NCBI GenBank assembly: GCA_045616485.1
Contig: JAZLGU010000035.1
Coordinates: forward strand, 1-64,000
Source of the DNA: RGIG3528 sp045616485
Lineage (GTDB): Bacteria; Bacillota; Clostridia; Lachnospirales; Lachnospiraceae
Length of the DNA: 64,000 bases
Direction: 5' to 3'
The notes under the pieces were generated by a model. The model did no database searches. It was given only the letters and a program-made list of their open reading frames with translations, and was not told the origin of the DNA. Positions 8,449 to 16,086 of the stretch are shown one piece after another. Position 1 is the first letter of the stretch, and each line of letters opens with the position of its first letter. A program made the position numbers and the translations under genes.

Positions 8449-10083
8449 ATGAATAGAAGATTTTTGAAATTAAGTTCATTTGTTTTGGCTTTGACCCTGG
8501 TGGTTGCACCCCTTACGGGATGTGGCCAAAAAAAAGAAAAGGAAGATGACTTTAACGGCATTCCTGAAGCAGTTTACGTAGACGACCAGTATAGAGTTTT
8601 CTATGAGATATTTACCGGTTCCTTTTCTGATGCAAATGGTGATGGCACAGGTGACATAAGAGGCATTATCAATCGTCTTGATTATCTTAACGACGGTGAT
8701 CCTGCCACACATGATGACCTGGGTATCACCGGTATCTGGCTGACTCCTATCTTTGAGAGTCCCAGCTACCACAAGTATGACGTTAAGAATTACTACAAGA
8801 TAGATCCTGAATTTGGCACAGAGGATGACCTGAAAGAGCTGGCAGAAGAGTGCCATAAGCGTGGTATAAAGCTTATTATCGACCTGGTACTGAATCATAC
8901 ATCCAACAAAAATGATTGGTTCAAAAAGTTCGAAAAGGCCCATCTCATTGAGGACACAGAGAGTGAGTACTATGATTTTTACACCTGTGTGACCCGCGAT
9001 ACAAAAGTGCCGGGATCCAGCTATCAGTTCCTTTCAGGCAGTACTACAGAGATGTACGAGTGCAATTTTGCACTGGATATGCCGGAGCTGAATTTTGACA
9101 ATGATTTCGTTCGCGAGACCTGTCTGGATATAGCCAAGTACTGGCTGGATTTGGGCGTAGACGGCTTTAGATTTGACGCCATCAAGTATGTTTACAATCT
9201 TAACACTGAGAAAAACGTCAGCTTCTGGACTTGGTACATGGACGAGCTTAAAAAAATTAAGCCGGACATCTGGACAGTAGGTGAATGCTGGTCAGCCAAT
9301 ATGGAGACCGTAAAGTATGCCGCTGCTCTTAATACCTTTGATTTTGGTATGGCTTCCTCTGACGGCAGAGTAGCCAGTGCAGTCAGAGGCCAGAAAATAG
9401 CAGATTTTACTCAGTATATTGCCGATACACAAAAAGAATTATTAACAGCAAATTCGAATGCAATGCCTATTAATTTCATTGCAAATCATGATATGGACAG
9501 AGCTGCAGGCAGCATGACGGTAGATGGTAAGAAAGCCTATATGGCAGCCAATCTTTATCTCCTGGCGCCCGGGACACCTTTTATCTATTATGGTGAAGAG
9601 ATAGGGCTTAAAGGATCCAGAGGATCAGCCAGCACAGATGCCAACAGACGTCTGGCTATGCTTTGGGGAGATGGAGACAAAGTCAGCAATCCTGTGGGTA
9701 GTACCTATAGTTCTGATAATCAGAAAAATGGTACAGTCGCATCCCAGCAGAGCGACGAAAACAGTCTGATTAATTATTATAAAAAGGTATTGGATTTACG
9801 AGAAGCTTTTCCTGAGATTGCCAGAGGAGTATACAGTTCACTTTCCTTTGACGCCAAGGTCTTCGGTGGCTTTGAGATAGAGTATAAAGGTGAAAAGACA
9901 TATCTTTTCCACAATACAGGCACAGAAGCGATTACGATAGATCTTAAGACTGTGCTTGAGAGCGATAAAGCCGCAGATCTTGCTGCATTAAGTAAAGTAG
10001 CGGGATTTGTAGGTCAGGGCAGAGCCGAGCTTAAAGGGGCACAGCTTACACTGGACCCACAGACAAGCGTTGTGCTCAAATAA
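8449..10083 (+). CDS. Lipoprotein alpha-amylase family enzyme (GH13)
   Basis: A 544-residue extracellular lipoprotein of the GH13 alpha-amylase family (signal peptide ending PLTG-C, Cys25) expected to hydrolyse alpha-1,4-glucans. The four GH13 regions are intact: DLVLNH (145-150), GFRFDAIKY with nucleophile Asp243, TVGECW with acid/base Glu279, and ANHDMD with Asp348. QYRVFYEIFTGSFSDANGDG is the usual first strand of amylase/maltogenic enzymes. AGGAGG 8 bases before ATG 8449 is a strong ribosome binding site; the gap to the GH53 gene is only 17 bases, so the two are cotranscribed. The exact product pattern (alpha-amylase, maltodextrinase or oligo-1,6-glucosidase) cannot be told. Its pairing with a galactanase is unusual. 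Confidence 0.87.
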   Translation: MNRRFLKLSSFVLALTLVVAPLTGCGQKKEKEDDFNGIPEAVYVDDQYRVFYEIFTGSFSDANGDGTGDIRGIINRLDYLNDGDPATHDDLGITGIWLTPIFESPSYHKYDVKNYYKIDPEFGTEDDLKELAEECHKRGIKLIIDLVLNHTSNKNDWFKKFEKAHLIEDTESEYYDFYTCVTRDTKVPGSSYQFLSGSTTEMYECNFALDMPELNFDNDFVRETCLDIAKYWLDLGVDGFRFDAIKYVYNLNTEKNVSFWTWYMDELKKIKPDIWTVGECWSANMETVKYAAALNTFDFGMASSDGRVASAVRGQKIADFTQYIADTQKELLTANSNAMPINFIANHDMDRAAGSMTVDGKKAYMAANLYLLAPGTPFIYYGEEIGLKGSRGSASTDANRRLAMLWGDGDKVSNPVGSTYSSDNQKNGTVASQQSDENSLINYYKKVLDLREAFPEIARGVYSSLSFDAKVFGGFEIEYKGEKTYLFHNTGTEAITIDLKTVLESDKAADLAALSKVAGFVGQGRAELKGAQLTLDPQTSVVLK

Positions 10084-10113
10084 TCAGTTCATAACCGCAT
10101 AGCGGTATGAAAT

Positions 10114-10136
10114 CATATTTGCATAGTGCAAATATG
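10114..10136 (+). other. Intercistronic hairpin without U tail
   Basis: CATATTTGCA-TAG-TGCAAATATG is a perfect 10-base-pair stem in the 87-base gap between the alpha-amylase and the binding-protein gene, preceded by a smaller ACCGC/GCGGT hairpin (about 10093-10105). No U run follows, so mRNA processing or stability control is more likely than termination. Confidence 0.5.
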
Positions 10137-10170
10137 AGGTATATATTATTATTCATGAAGGAGAAAATTT

Positions 10171-11442
10171 ATGAAGAAGAAGTTATTAAGCCTTCTTGTT
10201 GCATCTGCAATGGTTCTTAGCCTTGCAGCTTGTGGCGGCAAGAAAGAAAACACAACACCATCACCTGAACCGGAGAAAACAGTAGAGTTTTCCGGTGAGA
10301 TCAAGGTATGGGTTGCAGACGCTGTAGTTGATTTCACAAAGGAAAAGGCAGAAGCTTGGAAGAATGCAAATGAAGCATACAAGAACTGTACAATTACTGT
10401 TGAGCCTGTAGGCGAGGGAGACGCAGCAGGTAAGGTAACAACAGACGTTGAAGCAGCTGGCGATATCTTTGGTTTCGCACAGGATCAGCTTGGTAAGCTG
10501 GTAGCAGCTAGCGGTCTTGCACCTGTAGTAGGCGCAAACGCTGAGTTCGTTAAGACAAACAACGATGGTGGTGCTGTTGGTGCAGCTACACTTGGTGAGC
10601 TTACATATGCTTACCCTATGACATCTGATAATGGTTACTTCCTTTACTACGATAAGAGCATCGTAAAGGATCCTACAAAGCTTGATGCAATCGTTGCTGA
10701 TTGTAAGGCAGCTGGTAAGAATTTCTATTTCCAGATCAACTCCGGTTGGTATTCAGTAGCTATGTACTTCGCAGCTGGCTGTGAGATCACATATGACTAC
10801 AATTCAGATGGTTCCGTAAAGCAGGCTAACGTTTCTATCGCAAATGATAAGGGTGTTGCTGCTACAAAGGCTCTTATTGAGCTTGCTAAGAACAATGGTG
10901 CAGGTTTCGCTAACGGTTCATCCATAGGTGCAGCAGCTAACTGCGGCGCTATTATTGATGGTACATGGGATTCAGATGCTGCTAAGGATCTCTTTGGTGA
11001 CAACTACGCTTGTGCAAAGTGTCCTACATTCACACTTGATGGTAAGCAGGTACAGATGGGCGGCTTCGGTGGCTTCAAGCTTCTTGGTGTAAAGCCTCAG
11101 ACAGATGCTGCTAAGCTTGCAGCTTGCCATAGCCTTGCTAAGTACCTCACATCCGAGGAAGTACAGCTTGACAGATTCAATAAGCATGGCTGGGGTCCTT
11201 CTAACCTTAATGCTCAGAAGTCTGACGCAGTTAAGGCTAACCCTGCTCTTGCAGCACTTGCTGAGCAGCTCAACTACACAATTCCTCAGGGTCAGTACCC
11301 TTCAGATGCTGCTGCAGGTTACTGGGTAACAATGGAAGCTTTCGGTGATTCCATCATCGCAGGTGACTACAAGGATGCTACAGATGCACAGATTCTCGAG
11401 GCTCTTAAGTCTCTCGAGGCTAAGCTTAAGGCAGCAAAGTAA
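10171..11442 (+). CDS. Sugar ABC transporter substrate-binding lipoprotein (MalE type)
   Basis: A 423-residue solute-binding protein with a lipoprotein signal (SLAA-C, Cys21) and a Thr/Pro/Glu linker (TTPSPEPEKT) that spaces it from the membrane. The mature part has the cluster B (maltose/maltodextrin type) fold: IKVWVADAVVDF, GDIFGFAQDQLGKLVAASGLA and GTWDSDAAKDLFGDNYACAK resemble MalE/GanS-like proteins. Codon use is strongly biased (GCT, ACA, CTT), as in highly expressed genes, and differs from the flanking enzyme genes. AAGGAG is 8 bases before the ATG. A terminator immediately follows, so it is probably made in excess over the permeases. Substrate may be malto- or galacto-oligosaccharides. 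Confidence 0.9.
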   Translation: MKKKLLSLLVASAMVLSLAACGGKKENTTPSPEPEKTVEFSGEIKVWVADAVVDFTKEKAEAWKNANEAYKNCTITVEPVGEGDAAGKVTTDVEAAGDIFGFAQDQLGKLVAASGLAPVVGANAEFVKTNNDGGAVGAATLGELTYAYPMTSDNGYFLYYDKSIVKDPTKLDAIVADCKAAGKNFYFQINSGWYSVAMYFAAGCEITYDYNSDGSVKQANVSIANDKGVAATKALIELAKNNGAGFANGSSIGAAANCGAIIDGTWDSDAAKDLFGDNYACAKCPTFTLDGKQVQMGGFGGFKLLGVKPQTDAAKLAACHSLAKYLTSEEVQLDRFNKHGWGPSNLNAQKSDAVKANPALAALAEQLNYTIPQGQYPSDAAAGYWVTMEAFGDSIIAGDYKDATDAQILEALKSLEAKLKAAK

Positions 11443-11464
11443 TTATTGATTTGATTGAAATTAC

Positions 11465-11501
11465 AGCGACAGGAGGATACACTCCTTCTGTCGCTCTTTT
11501 T
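11465..11501 (+). terminator. Terminator-like hairpin between binding protein and permeases
   Basis: AGCGACAG(GAGG) pairs with CTCCTTCTGTCGCT, followed by CTTTTTA. It sits 23 bases after the binding-protein stop and 39 bases before the permease start, the usual place for a partial terminator that lowers permease levels. Confidence 0.75.
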
Positions 11502-11539
11502 ACTAAAATCATCTGCCACATGGCAGACGGAGGAACATC

Positions 11540-12913
11540 ATGAAAAAAATCACAAAGTTCTTCAAATGGCTGGGAAGTGACCTGGCAGAAATAGGCAAGA
11601 CTTTTGTACATGGAAATATAGCTACAAAAATATCTTTCCTTATAATGGGATTTGGTTCGATTGTTAGAAAACAGTTTTTAAGAGGTTTTGCGCTCCTCGC
11701 AGTTGAAGTACTGTATATTTGGTATATGGCTTCTTTTGGCGCAGAATATGTGGCTAAGATAACAACACTGGGTACTGTGGAAAGTGGCTGGAATGCAGAT
11801 TATACTGCTATGGTTCAGGGTGAAAATTCATTCCTGATTCTTTTGTTTGGCCTCTTAGGTATACTCTTTACCCTGGTGTTAATATATATGTGGAGAGTAA
11901 ATATCCGACAGCAGTACAGAGCAGAGCAGCTCCTTAAGGCCGGTAAGAAATTAAAGACCAATAAGCAGGATTTTGCTTCCATTTTTGACGAATATTTTGA
12001 TAAAACATTGCTTGCGCTTCCTATGCTGGGAATTGCAGTTTTTACAGCTTTACCTATCATTTTCATGATATGTATTGCATTTACCAACTACGATGTTACC
12101 CATCAGTCACCACAAAAGCTTTTCACATGGGTAGGATTTGAGAATTTTAAAGAGCTTCTTTCCTTCTCATCAGGCCTGGGATCTACTTTTGGTAAAGTAT
12201 TGGGCTGGACACTGATTTGGGCCTTCTTTGCTACCTTCCTTAACTACTTTTTAGGTATGGGACTGGCAATGCTTATCAATAAAAAGGGCATTATCCTTAA
12301 GAAAATGTGGAGAACAATTTTTGTTGTTACTATTGCAGTTCCACAGTTTGTATCCCTTCTCTACGTAGGTAAGCTTTTTGCAGTAGACGGATATATCAAT
12401 CTTTTCCTGATAAAACATCACATAATAGAAACAGCTCTTCCTTTCTGGACCAACGGTACCTGGGCAAAGTTCACTATTCTGGGTATCAATCTCTGGATAG
12501 GTATTCCTTATCTTATGCTGATTGCCACAGGTCTTCTGATGAACATTCCTGAGGATTTGTATGAGAGTGCGCGTATTGATGGTGCCAATAAGTTCCAGAT
12601 GTTTAGAAAAATCACATTACCATATATGCTTTTTGTAACAGGTCCATATCTGCTTACCAGCTTTATCGGCAATCTCAACAACTTCAACGTAATATTCCTT
12701 CTTTCCAAGGGTGGTCCAAAGTCAGACAAGCTTACAGGCGGTGCAGGAAAAACAGACCTTTTGATTACATGGCTTTACAAGATGACTGTAGAGGGATCAA
12801 ATTACAAGCTGGCAGCCACTATCGGTATTATGGTATTCATGGTGACCGCTATTATTTCCCTGGTAGTTTATCGTATGCTGCCATCCATTAAAGATGAGGA
12901 GGGCTTCCAATAA
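11540..12913 (+). CDS. Sugar ABC transporter permease, MalF type
   Basis: A 457-residue inner-membrane permease of the CUT1 family. About eight hydrophobic segments are visible, including two early ones near residues 40-65 and 90-115, as in long MalF-type permeases, and the cytoplasmic EAA loop that docks the ATPase is ARIDGANKFQMFRKITLPYM near residues 340-360. GGAGG lies 5-6 bases before ATG 11540. Its stop overlaps the start of the second permease. No ATPase is encoded in this operon, so it probably uses a shared MsmX-type ATPase, such as one of the two at 59.2 and 61.5 kb. Confidence 0.9.
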   Translation: MKKITKFFKWLGSDLAEIGKTFVHGNIATKISFLIMGFGSIVRKQFLRGFALLAVEVLYIWYMASFGAEYVAKITTLGTVESGWNADYTAMVQGENSFLILLFGLLGILFTLVLIYMWRVNIRQQYRAEQLLKAGKKLKTNKQDFASIFDEYFDKTLLALPMLGIAVFTALPIIFMICIAFTNYDVTHQSPQKLFTWVGFENFKELLSFSSGLGSTFGKVLGWTLIWAFFATFLNYFLGMGLAMLINKKGIILKKMWRTIFVVTIAVPQFVSLLYVGKLFAVDGYINLFLIKHHIIETALPFWTNGTWAKFTILGINLWIGIPYLMLIATGLLMNIPEDLYESARIDGANKFQMFRKITLPYMLFVTGPYLLTSFIGNLNNFNVIFLLSKGGPKSDKLTGGAGKTDLLITWLYKMTVEGSNYKLAATIGIMVFMVTAIISLVVYRMLPSIKDEEGFQ

Positions 12914-13800
12914 TGAGTACATCAAAAGAAAAAAAGTATGCTTCTCAGAAGAGACACAAGGCAGTAGACCTTACCGTAAGCTATATTGTCCTTATCCTTT
13001 TAAGTATTCTTTGGTTACTGCCTTTCGTAGGTATCGTACTGCAGAGCTTTAGATCCTTTGAGACTGAGTATGGCGGTATGACAGACTACATTATCCCTAA
13101 AAATTTCTCTTTGGATAACTATGTAAGTCTGATTAAGGGCGCTGACAGTATTTTCATGAAATGGTATGCAAATACCCTTATTATTTCTTCAGCTTGTGCA
13201 TTTATTCAGACTCTGGTAGTACTGGCAGTAAGCTATGCTCTTTCCAGATTCCGCTTTAATGGCAGAAAAGCATTGATGAATATAATCCTGGTACTGGGCA
13301 TGTTCCCGGGCTTCCTTACCATGATTTGTCTCTATTTCCTTTTAAAGACAATGCATTTGACACAGGCAGGTGCTATACCCGGTCTTATTCTTATCGGAGT
13401 TGCATCTTCAGGTATGGGATATTATGTATGTAAGGGCTTCTTTGATACACTGCCAAAGTCATTGGATGAGGCTGCCCGTATCGATGGTGCATCCCGTGCC
13501 AAGGTATTCTTTACCATTACCATGCCATTGTCCAAGCCTATTATTATCTACACAGCGCTTATGGGCTTTATGGGACCTTGGTGTGATTACGTATTTGCCA
13601 GCTATGTAGCATTTGGTCACCAGGACTCCTATAACGTAGCAGTAGCTATGCAGGCCTGGGTATGGACTAATGACTACCAGGGCTACTTCACCAGATTCTG
13701 TGCAGGTGGCGTACTGATAGCTGTACCGGTTACACTGCTGTTCATGGCCCTTCAGAAGTATTATGTAGAGGGCGTTACAGGCGGTGCTGTTAAAGGTTGA
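12913..13800 (+). CDS. Sugar ABC transporter permease, MalG type
   Basis: The 295-residue partner permease of the CUT1 importer. Six hydrophobic segments are visible and the EAA loop reads DEAARIDGASRAKVFFTITM. The C-terminus KYYVEGVTGGAVKG is characteristic of MalG proteins, whose tail reaches into the ATPase. The start overlaps the MalF-type stop by one base (TAATG), so translation is coupled. A terminator at 13824-13869 closes the operon. Confidence 0.92.
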   Translation: MSTSKEKKYASQKRHKAVDLTVSYIVLILLSILWLLPFVGIVLQSFRSFETEYGGMTDYIIPKNFSLDNYVSLIKGADSIFMKWYANTLIISSACAFIQTLVVLAVSYALSRFRFNGRKALMNIILVLGMFPGFLTMICLYFLLKTMHLTQAGAIPGLILIGVASSGMGYYVCKGFFDTLPKSLDEAARIDGASRAKVFFTITMPLSKPIIIYTALMGFMGPWCDYVFASYVAFGHQDSYNVAVAMQAWVWTNDYQGYFTRFCAGGVLIAVPVTLLFMALQKYYVEGVTGGAVKG

Positions 13801-13823
13801 TATAAGAAAACCCTTTCTTCAGT

Positions 13824-13869
13824 GGGGAGAGCCGATTTTGAGGTTCTCCCCATTTTATATTTTTTTTAT
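13824..13869 (+). terminator. Terminator of the galactan/alpha-glucan operon
   Basis: GGGGAGA (13824-13830) and TCTCCCC (13845-13851) form the stem with CC/GG continuing inward, followed by ATTTTATATTTTTTTTAT. Confidence 0.85.
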
Positions 13870-13899
13870 AAGCAGCAAGTACTGTTTTAAAGAAAAAGG

Positions 13900-13926
13900 T
13901 TAATATTTTGAAAAAAAAGCCGATAT
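13900..13926 (+). promoter_or_regulatory. sigma-D (sigma-28) promoter of flagellin 1
   Basis: TTAA (13900-13903), 15-base spacer, GCCGATAT (13919-13926). This matches the flagellar sigma factor consensus (TAAA, about 15 bases, GCCGATAA/T). Confidence 0.85.
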
Positions 13927-13957
13927 GAAAATTGTAAGGAAAAGGTTTTCTCCGAAT

Positions 13958-14011
13958 CCTAGGTCGGTGCAGCCTTTTCAAAGTATAAAGAAAAGTGGTT
14001 CCGAAAGGATT
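13958..14011 (+). promoter_or_regulatory. Flagellin 1 leader element
   Basis: The leader contains CCTAGGTC (13958-13965) and CCGAAAGGATT (14001-14011), both repeated in the same order before flagellin 2. GAATCC (13954-13959) can pair with GGATTC (14007-14012), enclosing the segment. A second stem ATAAGAG/CTCTTAT lies closer to the gene. Likely a structured regulatory leader; class not recognised. Confidence 0.5.
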
Positions 14012-14068
14012 CAGAACTAATATAAGAGGGGGGTTCTCTCTTATGACACAACCAAGGAGGAAAATATT

Positions 14069-15682
14069 ATGGCAATGGTAGTACAGCACAACATGACAGC
14101 TTCCAACACAAACAGAATGTTGGGTGTTTCAACAAAGGCATTGGCTAAGAGCACAGAGAAGCTTTCATCCGGTTACAGAATTAATCGTGCAGCAGATGAT
14201 GCAGCAGGACTCGCTATTTCAGAGAAGATGAGATCTCAGATCAGAGGTCTTAATCAGGCTTCCAGCAACGCACAGGACGGTATCTCACTCATTCAGACAG
14301 CAGAAGGCGCACTTTCGGAATCTCACAGCATCCTTCAGCGTATGAGAGAGCTGGCTGTTCAGGCAGCTAACGGCACTGAGACAGACGACGATAGAGGCAA
14401 CATCCAGGACGAGATTGTACAGCTTCAGTCCGAGCTTACACGTATCTCTACAGATACAGAGTTCAACACAATGAAGCTGCTTGACGGCTCTCTTGACGGC
14501 TCTTCAGAGGTTACTTCTGCAGGCCCTAAGTTTGGTGCATTTGATACCAATATGCAGGCTTTTATTTCATCTGATATCGGCGATGTAAAGATTAAGACTA
14601 CTATCGGTGCTACAGACGGCGGTGAGTCAGCTATCTGGGATGTAACAGGTAAGACCCTTACATTGAACCTTGCTGAAAACAAGACATATTCCCAGTCAGA
14701 GCTTGATAATCTCATTGCTAGTGCAAAGCAGGAGGATTCTACTGCTACTCACACACCTGCCAAGATCACTGTAAATCTTAAGAATGGCTCTTATATGGCA
14801 TCAGGTGCTATTACAGCTACAGCAGCTACAGTAGCCGGTGTTAAGTCCAGCAAGGCAAATGTTGTTGTTACGTCAGCAGCAGGTGATTATGTAGGCGCAA
14901 ATAAGATTTCTATAACCGCCAACAAGTATGGTGCAGATAACAATGTTACTATCACCATCAAGTTCACAGCTAAGCCTGGTGAGGAAAAGGCAGAGGTTAC
15001 TAAAGCTGCTACATACGACAAGGGAAACATCAATGGTAAAGAGACTATTGAGCTCACCCTTACAACAGGTAAAGAGTACACCGAGCAGGATATCGAAAAG
15101 ATCCTGGCAAGAGCAGGCTTCAGTGCTGATGTAGCGCTTAGCGGTGCAGATCCTGATGAGCCAAATACACTGTTTGTAACCAATAAGGCTACAACAACAA
15201 CATTTGCTCTTACTAGTGGTGCAGGTCTTGGTGATACAGATGCTTTCCTCGGAGAGACTAAGTATGATGTTTCTGCAGGTGGTACAGGCGTTAAGCTTCA
15301 GGTAGGTGCCAACGAAGGTCAGACGATCAGCTTTGGTATAGGCAATATGTCCGCAGCAGCTCTTGGCGTTGACGGCACAAAGGTTAACGTAGCAGCTCAG
15401 GATCGTGCTTCTTCATCCATTCAGTACATTGATGATGCTATCGGAACAGTATCTAAGCAGAGATCTCTGCTGGGTGCTATTCAGAACAGACTTGAGCACA
15501 CAATCTCCAATCTGGATAATACAGCTGAGAATCTGCAGTCTGCAGAGTCTGCTATCCGTGATGTAGATATGGCTGATGAGATGGTAACATACTCAAAGAA
15601 TAACATCATCCAGCAGGCAGCTCAGTCAATGCTCGCACAGGCTAACCAGTCCAACCAGGGTGTTCTTTCACTTCTGGGCTAA
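14069..15682 (+). CDS. Flagellin 1
   Basis: A 537-residue flagellin, the subunit of the flagellar filament. The N-terminal D0/D1 helices (MAMVVQHNMTASNTNRM, then STEKLSSGYRINRAADDAAG) and the C-terminal ones (QNRLEHTISNLDNTAENLQS to NQSNQGVLSLLG) are typical. The outer domain from about residue 150 to 440 is large, rich in Thr, Ala, Gly and Asp, and exposed on the filament surface, the usual place for glycosylation. No signal peptide, as expected for flagellar type III export. AAGGAGG 9 bases before the ATG and strong codon bias fit very high expression. Closely related to flagellin 2; see the note on sequence exchange. Confidence 0.97.
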   Translation: MAMVVQHNMTASNTNRMLGVSTKALAKSTEKLSSGYRINRAADDAAGLAISEKMRSQIRGLNQASSNAQDGISLIQTAEGALSESHSILQRMRELAVQAANGTETDDDRGNIQDEIVQLQSELTRISTDTEFNTMKLLDGSLDGSSEVTSAGPKFGAFDTNMQAFISSDIGDVKIKTTIGATDGGESAIWDVTGKTLTLNLAENKTYSQSELDNLIASAKQEDSTATHTPAKITVNLKNGSYMASGAITATAATVAGVKSSKANVVVTSAAGDYVGANKISITANKYGADNNVTITIKFTAKPGEEKAEVTKAATYDKGNINGKETIELTLTTGKEYTEQDIEKILARAGFSADVALSGADPDEPNTLFVTNKATTTTFALTSGAGLGDTDAFLGETKYDVSAGGTGVKLQVGANEGQTISFGIGNMSAAALGVDGTKVNVAAQDRASSSIQYIDDAIGTVSKQRSLLGAIQNRLEHTISNLDNTAENLQSAESAIRDVDMADEMVTYSKNNIIQQAAQSMLAQANQSNQGVLSLLG

Positions 15683-15734
15683 TAATAGGAATATTCGCTA
15701 GGACGCTTATTCTTATTCCATTGAATAAATGGGG

Positions 15735-15764
15735 AAATCCCCTCGCTTCGGCGAGGGGATTTTT
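15735..15764 (+). terminator. Terminator of flagellin 1
   Basis: AAATCCCCTCGC-TTCG-GCGAGGGGATTT with a UUCG-type tetraloop and a T tail: a very stable intrinsic terminator. The 404-base gap 15683-16086 otherwise holds AT-rich DNA, the sigma-D promoter and the leader of flagellin 2. Confidence 0.93.
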
Positions 15765-15899
15765 GCGTGTCGGAAAATTTTTCGTGTCTACTTTTCTTAA
15801 CTAGAACAATCTTATTACTCTGGAAGACGTAGTGCAGAAATTCTAAACTATTTATGACTGGTACTTTAGTCCTGTTTATAAAAAATTTATTAGAAAAGG

Positions 15900-15927
15900 T
15901 TAAGGTTTGGGAGTATAATTCCGATAT
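15900..15927 (+). promoter_or_regulatory. sigma-D promoter of flagellin 2
   Basis: TTAA(G) at 15900-15904 and TCCGATAT at 15920-15927, separated by 15-16 bases. Same layout as before the other flagellins. Confidence 0.83.
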
Positions 15928-15980
15928 ACGTAGTAGAGGGAAGTACAACCCTCGAGTAAACGATAATGAGTCATCTGAAG

Positions 15981-16028
15981 CCTAGGTCAGTTGACACGTT
16001 ATAATTACAACGTGGCCCCGAAAGGATT
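15981..16028 (+). promoter_or_regulatory. Flagellin 2 leader element
   Basis: CCTAGGTC (15981-15988) and CCGAAAGGATT (16018-16028) repeat the flagellin 1 leader with nearly the same distances. Between them ACGTT/AACGT can form a hairpin, and TCTCC/GGAGA forms another hairpin further down, before the AAGGAGG ribosome binding site. Confidence 0.5.
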
Positions 16029-16086
16029 TGGGGCAATCAGATTCTCCAATAAAGGAGACTGAACACATTCCAAGGAGGAAAAAATT

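Noticed and set aside
13958..16028. Cyclic-di-GMP riboswitch in flagellin leaders
   Set aside because: The conserved core of known c-di-GMP classes is absent.
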